Below, piece by piece: positions 56,310 to 64,000 of a stretch of 64,000 nucleotides of DNA. The notes beneath the pieces are model-generated. The model had not been told where the DNA came from. It did not search any database and was given only the letters and a program-made list of their open reading frames with translations. A program made the translations under genes and the position numbers. The stretch is taken from NCBI GenBank assembly GCA_016584495.1, contig WAID01000001.1, positions 1,922,001 through 1,986,000 on the forward strand. Reading direction: 5' to 3'. Origin of the DNA: Celoporthe dispersa. Lineage: Eukaryota; Ascomycota; Sordariomycetes; Diaporthales; Cryphonectriaceae. Numbering within the stretch: the first letter of the stretch is position 1; each line of letters opens with the position of its first letter.

Positions 56310-57740
56310 ATGCAGTACACCAACTCGTTTGGCGCCTTTCTGGTGGGCCTCCTGGCTGCCTCCGACCTGGCCACCGCCGTCCCCACCGGCTTCCGGCAGC
56401 ACGCTCCCGTCACCAGCGGCAGCCAGGCCCGTGACAACAGCAGCCCCAAGGGCGCCGTCTCGCTCAAGCAGGTCCGCAATGCCAAGCACAGCGCTCACCA
56501 GCGGGTGGGCGCCCTGGCCGTGGAGAAGGCCTACCTCAAGTACAACGCGGTGATGCCCACGGAGCTGACGGACGCCGTGTCGCGCATCCGCACCAACCTG
56601 GCTGCGGGCCTGGACGCCATGGGCCTCGACGGCCTGAGCCTGGACCGGAAGAAGCGCACCACAGGCTCGGCCACCACCACGCCCGAGGAGTACGACGTTG
56701 AATACCTCACGCCCGTGCAGATCGGCACGCCTGCCCAGACGCTCAACCTCGACTTCGACACAGGCTCGTCGGACCTCTGGGTTTATTCGACCGAGACGCC
56801 CTCGGACGAGGTCAACGGCCAGACCGTCTACAACGCCAACGCCTCCAGCACCAGCGCCAAGCAGTCCGGGATGACCTGGAGCATCAGCTATGGTGATGGT
56901 TCCTCCTCCAAGGGCGACGTCTACTACGACACCGTGTCCGTCGGTGGGCTCGCCGTGACCAACATGGCGGTCGAGACGGCCACGAAGGTTTCGTCCGAGT
57001 TCACTGCCGATACCGACATCGATGGTCTGATGGGCCTGGGCTTCAGCAACCTGAACACCGTCAGCCCTACCCAGCAGAAGACCTTCTTTGACCACGCCGA
57101 GGACGAGCTGGATTCCTTCCTCTTCACTGCTGACCTGAAGGCCGGCGAGCGTACGTCCCGAATTCTCTCTTAATTTCTCTGATAATAAAAAAAAAAAAAT
57201 AAAACGGACTTGTTGCTAACTAAAAAATCCACCTGCAGCTGGTACTTACAACTTTGGCTTCATCGACAACTCGTCGTACACTGGTGACATCTACTACACC
57301 TCCGTCGACAGCACCCAGGGCTACTGGATGTTCTCCTCGTCCGGTTACCAGATCGGCGATGCCACCTTCACCTCGACCAGCATCAAGGGCATCGCTGATA
57401 CCGGCACCACCCTTCTCATGCTGCCCACCGCCATCGTCGAGGCCTACTACGATGAGGTCGCAGGCGCCTCCTACGACAGCTCCCAGGGCGGCTACACCTT
57501 CCCCTGCACCTCCGCCCTGCCCGACTTCACCCTCGGCATCGCCGCTGGCGCCATCACCATCCCGGGCTCCTACATGAACTACTCGCCCCTCGATAGCGCC
57601 AACACTACCTGCTTCGGCGGCCTCCAGGACGACAGCGACATCGGCTTCGCCATCTTCGGCGACATCGCCCTCAAGGCCGCGTTTGTCGTCTTCGAGGGCG
57701 GCGACAGCCCCAGATCGGCTGGGCCAGCAAGGACTTATGA
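56310..57740 (+). CDS. Secreted pepsin-like aspartic protease (family A1)
   Basis: Secreted acid endopeptidase of the aspergillopepsin/endothiapepsin group. Exons 56310-57150 and 57239-57740, with intron GTACGT/CTGCAG and branch point GCTAAC. The signal peptide is about residues 1-23 (FGAFLVGLLAASDLATA). A propeptide runs to the dibasic RKKR near residue 117. The mature enzyme opens EEYDVEYLTPVQIGTPAQ. The two catalytic motifs are DTGSSD (Asp150) and DTGTT (Asp334), and the flap YGDGSSS is present. The pair of cysteines near TFPCTS and NTTCFGG probably forms the usual disulphide. The frame breaks at 57708-57711, one C short. Adding it ends the protein GGDSPQIGWASKDL at 57740, typical for the family, 447 residues. 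Uncorrected, the frame ends RSAGPARTYD at 57744. The correct stop lies 120 bases before an AATAAA signal. Confidence 0.93.
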
Positions 57741-59467
57741 CTAGATGGCGGAGCCGACGGACAGCAGGTTGTTGTCGTCACTACCGTCGTGACGGTCGTG
57801 TCGTGAAAAAAAAGACAGAAGAAAGAAAAACCACAACGACCTGTTATATCCTCTAATAAAGTTTTTTTGGTTTCCACCACTTGCCACTGTGGTTGGGCAT
57901 GGGGAGTGTGTGAGTGTGTGTATATGCTCTTTGGCATTAGCGCGGCGTTTTGAAAGAGAAATGGCTACCCTTAGATCTATCTCCTCTGGTAATAGCGGCT
58001 GTCAGTCAGTTCTTGCTGGCTGGAAGAGGGAGCAGGGAGGAGAGACGAGATGGCCTGTGATGGCCTTGGAGAGGAGAGGCGAGAAAAGAAAAGGAGAGCG
58101 GGCGTCTTGATGATGGACGAAGTGGAGGATTTTTTCCTTCTCCTCGCGGATCGAAAGACGGAACTTGATACCCCCCCCCCCAAGATCCCATCGACCAGAA
58201 ATCCCACGATGGACGGAAGAAAGGGGATTTTTTTTTCTTTCACTCGTTAATTTTTTTTTGTTTTCCCCCGTCGTGGCATGCACCTCTGGGGAAACATTCA
58301 ACATGATGGACGTACATAGTATGTCCAAGAACAGACCTCCTGGGTTGTTTAGATAACCAGTGCGGTTTCTGTAGATACAAAAAACATAATGGTATATTAC
58401 TACTATCTTCGGAATAGAATCCCAACGTCACCATCACTATTCTGTAACTCACTTTATAGCCCTATTCTAGGGTGAAGTCCCCACGCTGCCACCTGCCCAC
58501 CAACGTACCTATTAGCAGGACCACCGGGGCCGCTCGTGATGGCCCTTTGTTCTGGCCGGAAACCTCGTGCAAATCCGGGCCAGCAGTCAGGGTCCCTGGC
58601 AAAACCCCAGAAGAGAGGCTGAATGCCATGCAGATCTCCGTGACGCGTCGTAGTGGGGGGGAGGCAAGGCATTACTCGTCGTTCCAAGCTGACGAGCCCA
58701 AACCTCAGTGTCGATCTCCGATAGTGGCGCCGATCGCATCCCAGGAACCCTCTCGGCGATCAACCATTAGCACATATGCAGTCAAGGTTACAAAGTCAGC
58801 TAATTGCATACTATGTGTAATGGTACCAGCACATGATGGAGTGTTTAAAAGATGCCATTATAGAATGACAAGGAAGGGTATGGACGAGAGCGTAACTAAA
58901 TAGTAATAATAATTTTTTTGGAGCAAGATCTAAATATTCGTCTACTGGTTGTGCCTCAGTCCGAAATAGCAATGCACCCCAAACAAGAAACACCGTTCCT
59001 TTGAAGGCTCCGGGTAATGCGTGTGCAGTTTAGCACCCAAGAAAGTTTGCTTGATCAAAGATTGTCAAAAGTCTCCTCCCATAACGCCAGATGCTCAGAA
59101 GGCCACCATACCAAAGCAAAAGCACCTGCCATCCCAATGATTATAAAAAAATGAAAATGAAAAAAAAAAAAAAACCAAACCAAAAACCAAATCGGCCGTC
59201 CATCGTTGATGCTCGCCTATGCATATATGCTTGTTCGTCGAATGAGCTGTTGCGTAAAGATCGTGTGCTGCCTATGCCAGCCCTGTTTTTGTGATGCTGG
59301 GATGTTCGTATTGTTGATTTCAAGGATTCGTTCGTCCCCCAAGCGCCGCCCAGCCGTGCATTTTCTTACAGTGAGCACACGTGTCGAAACTCGTTATTGG
59401 TGTCACCGAAAGAGAAAGACAAGAAAAAGAAAGGAAAAGACAACAACGCAAAGATAAAGAAAGAAAA
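57741..59467. other. Intergenic region with convergent 3' ends
   Basis: The protease (plus) and the F-box gene (minus) converge here. I see no gene in the interval. There are A/T homopolymers (58225-58260, 59157-59174) and a C run near 58170. Confidence 0.5.
57855..57860 (+). terminator. Poly(A) signal of the protease gene
   Basis: AATAAA followed by a T-rich stretch, 115 bases after the corrected stop codon of the aspartic protease. Confidence 0.55.
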
Positions 59468-62400
59468 TCACCTTAGCCCATTCGCGCCTTTCTCGACGAT
59501 GAATCTCACAGGCTTCCTCTGCCTCCTGTTCATCATACCTCGCGGCGGGACGACGGCCTTCATCATCGGCCCCATCCCACCAGCAGCAGCTCCACCAAAT
59601 GCCATACCTAGGCCCCCTCCGCCGCCAGAGTTACCAAACGGGCTCGGTGCCAGCCCGCCTGTCTCCGAAGCCCCGTCGTCAGGGCTCGTCACGCTGTTCC
59701 CGTTTGTGCTGCTGCCGTTGACTGGCGTCTGGGGCCGAGGCACGTTCATATGGTTGTTCATCAACAGCGCCGGGTCCACAGTCCTCTGGGCAGAGGAGAA
59801 GGATGTGCCACGAGTGATGCTCATAGGCAGCCAGCGCCCAGGACCCCGCTCGTCGAAGCCCCACCGCACAACACCGCCGCTTGCGAGCCATGGCCCAAGA
59901 TTTTTGCACTGCGACACGTCGACCCACTCGAGGCGGCCGCACCCTTCTAGGACATTGTCAATGCCTACGCCCGTGACGCGCACGCATCCCCGTACCGATA
60001 GGCCGCGGAGCTCGTTGAGGTGGAGGGCAATGCAGCCCAGCGAGGCATCGCTCACAGCGGAACCGCAGAAAGCCAAGCGTAGTTCACGGAGCTGAGGCAG
60101 GCCAAGAGCGACGACCTCCGTCGCGGTGTCTGAGAGTGCGCAGCAGAAGGACAGGTCGAGGTGGGTGAGCTGCTTGGCGGAGTTGACAAGCGCGACGATC
60201 GCATTGTCTGACAGGTAGGTGCAATCGGCGAGGCAGAGTCGTGTCAGGTGCGGGAAGCGGAAGGGTGCCCAAGACTGAAAGCCCGCGTCAGAGATGGAGG
60301 TACAGCGTGTGAGAGACAGGCTTTCGATGCGGGAAGAGGCGTGCGCGGCGATGTGCACCATCGACCGGTCCGTGATGTGTTTACAGTAGGACAGGTTGAG
60401 GTGCCTGAGCTTGGGACACCCAATGATGGTCCCCGGCGGAGGGGTGTTGGGCTGCACGGCTTGATGCCACTGCATAGCTGGCATCCTCATGTTCCTCCCC
60501 CTTGCCGGGAGCGCCAGAGCTAGCGATGACAACCTGCTTGCGCTCGGGTGGTGGCTCTGGGACGACCCAGCCCACGACTCGAGCGAGCAGGTTATCACCA
60601 ACCTTGCGACAGTTGCTCCAGTCAACCTCCTCCAGCTCCTTGGAGTTCTCGCTCATCTCGAGGATCTGGCTGGCGCTGACATCCCACACCGACCTCATAC
60701 GCCATGACTTGATATTCTTGCCGCAGAGCTTGTAGAATGCCTGGAAGCCGTCGTCCGTGAGGTGAAAACAATTCGATATGTCGACCATTGTCGGGCGAGA
60801 ACCGAGAAAAGGCCCGATGACATTGGCCAGAGCCCAGTCGGTGACGTGCCGGTTAAAGGTGGACAGGTCGACTTGTTTGCAGAGCTTCTCTGAGGTCGTC
60901 AGGAGCCGCCGCCAGTGTGAGCATACCCGCCGAGCTCGCAGGAGCTCCACGATGTCGAGGTGCTCAAACACCATGACCAGGACGTCATCAGGCAGAGCTG
61001 GCGTCTGCATGTTCTGCAGCGAAGCTGGTCGGAGGGACAATGTTCTCTGCTTCTTGAACTGAGGCTGATCGTCATTCTCGGGCGGCGTGTTTGGGGTCGA
61101 GAATGCATAGAGCTTGAGCGGGCTGCTCTCAAAGGTCTGCGAGGTCTTGAGGCCGTTCGTCCCAGGGGATGATGGTGATTCGGGAGGCGTGGGCGTCGTG
61201 GGCACCGTGGGCACGGTAGGCACCGGAGGCGCCAGGGAGTTCCGCCGCCGGTTCCTGAGGTTCTCCATGTCCACACTCAAAAAAGGGTCCGGATCTGTGT
61301 GTGATCTGGTCCCTGACGTCTCGTCGGCCACAGGCGAGTTTGGTTTCGTGGGCACTGTGAATGTGACCTGTGGAAGTTTCGATAGCTCCGAGTCCGTGTC
61401 TGAAGACTCATATCCCTCCGCGTCTTTCATCTCGACATCATCTTTGGGCTGGGTCTCATATCGCTTCCGGGCCGTCTCTTCCACCTGTGAGCGCACTCCT
61501 GGAGGGCACCTCGTCCAGAGCTCTTCAAGCGCGGGCCCTGCAATCATCAGGCATTCGACCGAGGTGACTGTTCTTACGGTCGCCGTGCGCGCCGAGGCGA
61601 GCCCCAGGCTGGCAACCTCACCAAAATACTGTCCGGCTTTCAGCCGGGGGCGCACCATAGATGACCTCGTTGACCTCTTGATACTCTGGCCGTTAGGCGT
61701 CTCCCGAACCACCTCGCATTCCCCCCGTACGATGAAATAAATCTCACTGCCAGGGCTGCCCTGGCGCACAATGTCGGTAAAGGGCGGATAAGAGACGGGG
61801 TGCGCGCTCAGCCCCAGGAAGTGAAGGGTGTCGGACGGGAGCTCAGAGAACAGCGACAGCTCCTTCAGCGTGGTCCGAACATTGATAAAGCCGCTCCCGA
61901 GGGCGCTCCCTCCCACGGCCGGGTCTTCGATGACGCCGGGGCTCGGTGATTTTCTCTTCTTCGAATTAACAACAGTACCCTCCCTGATAGCGCCGGCATC
62001 ACCCGTGGTAACCTGGCCCGGGGCTGCCTCCCGCGCCACGGTGCCGCTCTTGTCGGTACTCCTCGCCCCTCTCTCCTGCTGCTTCTTCTTCAGGATCGCC
62101 AGTCTTTCCTGGGCTTCTTGGAGAATCGCCTTCTCCATGTCGGGGAACCTGGGGAGCTCCACGTTGAGGTCCTCCTTCTTCAGGACCACCAACAAGCACT
62201 TGGTTCGCGCGACGATAGTGGCCGTGCGGGGCATCTTCATGAGCACGCCTATCTCGCCGAAGAACGCCCCGGGCTTCAGCTCTGCGTATACCGCCTCGCC
62301 GTCCCGGGAGGTGACGGCCACAACGCCTCGCACCAGCCAGTACATCGCCAGGGCATTGTCTCCTTCTGTCAGGATCACGTCGTGCGCGGCATGAACCTGC

Positions 62401-62693
62401 GGCCTTAGGTGTCTGCCGACAGCAGCAAGAAACTCGTCCGGGGCGGACATGAACAATGGAAAGGATCGTATCCGATCGACGAGGTCCAGTGGCATGTCAG
62501 GTATTGTGCTCGCCGCAAGGGGCGAAGGCCGTATCGGCCGGGCGGGGTTGGTCTCGACATTGAAAGACCGAATCAACGAGGACACGGATTCCGGTAGAGG
62601 CTGGCCATTTGACTGGTAATGTGCATGATGATGTGCCAACGCCCGGTAGGGCGACGGCGGAGGGGTCGGGACTCGACCCCGCCTCATAGCCAT
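59468..62693 (-). CDS. Protein with two cyclic-nucleotide-binding domains, F-box and LRRs
   Basis: Single minus-strand exon. Cyclic-nucleotide-binding-like fold 1 is at about residues 76-175 (VILTEGDNALAMYWLVRGVV, FFGEIGVLMKMPRTATIVA). Fold 2 is at about 278-415 (DIVRQGSPGSEIYFIVRGEC, YFGEVASLGLASARTATV). Both keep the GE and R-T-A phosphate-cassette pattern. A Ser/Pro linker with a KKRK basic motif separates the folds. A second linker leads to an F-box near 566-600 (LPDDVLVMVFEHLDIVELLR...CSHWRRLL). Leucine-rich repeats follow at about 645-930, of the cysteine-containing AMN1/GRR1 kind (LRHLNLSYCKHITDRSMVHI, LTHLDLSFCCALSDTATEVV), then a Gly-rich tail. Presumably a substrate adaptor of an SCF ubiquitin ligase that may sense a nucleotide; that is inference. 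The frame breaks at 60497-60501, one extra G in a G5 run (minus strand). Removing it gives 1074 residues. Confidence 0.88.
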
Positions 62694-64000
62694 GGATGCG
62701 GCGGCCCTTCTCCTTCTCGGTGCTCACACTAGGATGCGGCAGATGTGATACTGGCTTTCGCCGCTCTCGACAATGTGTTGGTTGAATCGCACTCCCATGC
62801 GGCAGCTGCTCTCAGGTAAACGGTCCACCCTTGCTTCTCGAAGAATCCAACGTCCTTCCTCAGTTCTGATCTGCGTCGACTTGTTTTCCTTCTGAATCAA
62901 ATCGCCATTCGTGTACACACTGATCATGCCTTGTCAGGTATTGTTCAAGATGGTCATGAGCGATATGGCCAGCAAGCTTGGCACGGCGGACGTGGGTTCC
63001 AATGGATGATCCGACGAGCGAGGGATGTTCAGAGCTCGGCGGCCTTGAAAGGGTCCTGCGAGACCACGTGCCCAACAGTCTTGGGCGGGCAGGCTCCCAG
63101 CTGTACAGCTTCGGCCGTAGGTGGATTCGAAGCACTCAGCCTGCGCTGTGAAGCGTCTGCAGGGCGTCGTCGAAGAGGAGTTCGAAGACGAATTCGCCGG
63201 CGGCCTCTGGTAGCCTTGAAGGTGGTGGGGGGGGGGGGAGGGGGAGGTCTGAGGGCGAGCACCCTGCGAGAGACTTCCGATTGCGAGAGATCGAGGTAAG
63301 CCTACGGCCAGGACGTGGTCAGGTCAGCCTTCAATGCTTCGCGCGGTGTTTCCCAGCTCGAGAGCCGGTAAGGGCCAACTGTACCTGGGTAGGTTTGAAC
63401 GTACAAAGAAGTGCCGGTTCGAGACGATCGGAGCTCCAGGCCAGGGCTATCTGCTGCTTCTGGCCTACAGAAGCTAGCTAGCTAGGTAGGCGGTCGCTCT
63501 CAGGACAGCAGGGCGTGGTCTTTGCGGGCAATTTGGGCCAGGGGGATACCCGGGCAGGCAAACTGCAGGATAGGGTAGACAGGGCGTCTGAGAGACGTTG
63601 TGGTGCGCGCGTATAGGGAGCAGAGCGTATGGTCCCGAACTGCTGTTTTGTCAATGAGGAGGGGTTTGGTCGCGCGGTTGTCGGAGGGTTGGGATGGAGA
63701 GTAACAAAGGTGGGCGGCTGCTGCTGGTAGGTACTTAGGTTGGTAAGGTTGGTAGAGCGATACGCTATGACGAGGTCGGGCTGCCCCAGAGATGAAACAC
63801 AAAAGGGCCCGCCTGTAGCTGGATGATAGGTCCCGCCTGGTAGCTGAGAACTCGGGCTCTCTTAGTGCTATGAAGAGCTTGACTGAATGTCTCTCCTGGA
63901 GGGTCGAGGATGGGAAAGTTGATGCCTATCGCTTTGTCGGTTCTGAGGCGCGTGGGGCTCGGACTCAACCTAGACTGGGGTCGGCTGCCCTCCCCGGACG
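62694..64000. promoter_or_regulatory. Upstream region of the F-box/LRR gene
   Basis: No gene is seen in the last 1.3 kb. It presumably holds the promoter and leader of the minus-strand F-box gene. A G run at about 63227-63240 and repeated AGGTAGG-type strings near 63476-63500 and 63715-63750 are the only notable features. Confidence 0.45.

Noticed and set aside
56265..57095. 276-codon minus-strand frame opposite the aspartic protease
   Set aside because: The plus strand carries the signal peptide, catalytic motifs and a proper intron; the antisense frame is Gly/Val-rich without motifs.
1..64000. CRISPR array, prokaryotic operon or complete transposon
   Set aside because: No regular spaced repeats with unique spacers, no transposase or reverse-transcriptase frame, and introns throughout the genes show a eukaryotic nuclear locus.

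Overview
This 64 kb window comes from the nuclear genome of a filamentous ascomycete (Pezizomycotina). Evidence: short GT-AG introns (about 50-130 nt) with CTAAC-type branch points, and fungal families such as an SFP1-type zinc-finger factor, an AA9 lytic polysaccharide monooxygenase, a secreted pepsin-like protease, an EstB-like esterase and a berberine-bridge-type oxidase. Coding parts are GC-rich; two stretches (about 20.5-24.2 kb and 44-47 kb) are AT-richer and gene-poor. I do not name a species.

Layout. 1-5.8 kb: no gene seen. 5.9-9.6 kb (+): SFP1/JAZF1-like factor, followed in the same frame after a TAG by a second C2H2 module. 9.6-13.5 kb: empty. 13.5-18.9 kb: divergent pair, a 14-TM MFS transporter (-) and a GMC oxidoreductase (+). 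19-24.2 kb: repeat island with an intron-containing tRNA-Asp gene, tRNA-Asp fragments, a 32-bp tandem repeat, LTR-like remnants and a 70-residue SMP-like gene with a GC-AG intron. 24.3-25.3 kb (-): esterase. 26.7-37.9 kb: housekeeping block with SPT5 (-), a WDR68-type WD40 protein (-), phosphopantetheine adenylyltransferase (+) and an unknown protein (-). 38.8-52.2 kb: metabolic genes, namely AA9 LPMO (-), family-1 glycosyltransferase (+), class-III aminotransferase (-), amino-acid permease (+) and FAD oxidase (+). 56.3-57.7 kb (+): secreted aspartic protease. 59.5-62.7 kb (-): a protein with two cyclic-nucleotide-binding domains, an F-box and leucine-rich repeats.

A recurring feature decides how the models should be read. 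Nine conserved genes (SFP1, MFS, GMC, SPT5, WDR68, PPAT, permease, protease, F-box gene) are each broken by small indels, nearly all one base and most in homopolymer runs. Correcting them gives CDS lengths divisible by three and family-typical protein ends. SPT5 and PPAT are essential functions in well-studied fungi, so I read most of these as consensus errors in the assembly rather than pseudogenes. The esterase, SMP-like gene, AA9, glycosyltransferase, aminotransferase and FAD oxidase need no correction.

I found no polyketide synthase, NRPS, terpene synthase, CRISPR array or complete transposon. The 38.8-52.2 kb neighbourhood is a loose metabolic grouping rather than a demonstrable gene cluster. 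Splice sites were chosen by eye from consensus, reading frame and remembered family sequence; no search was run.
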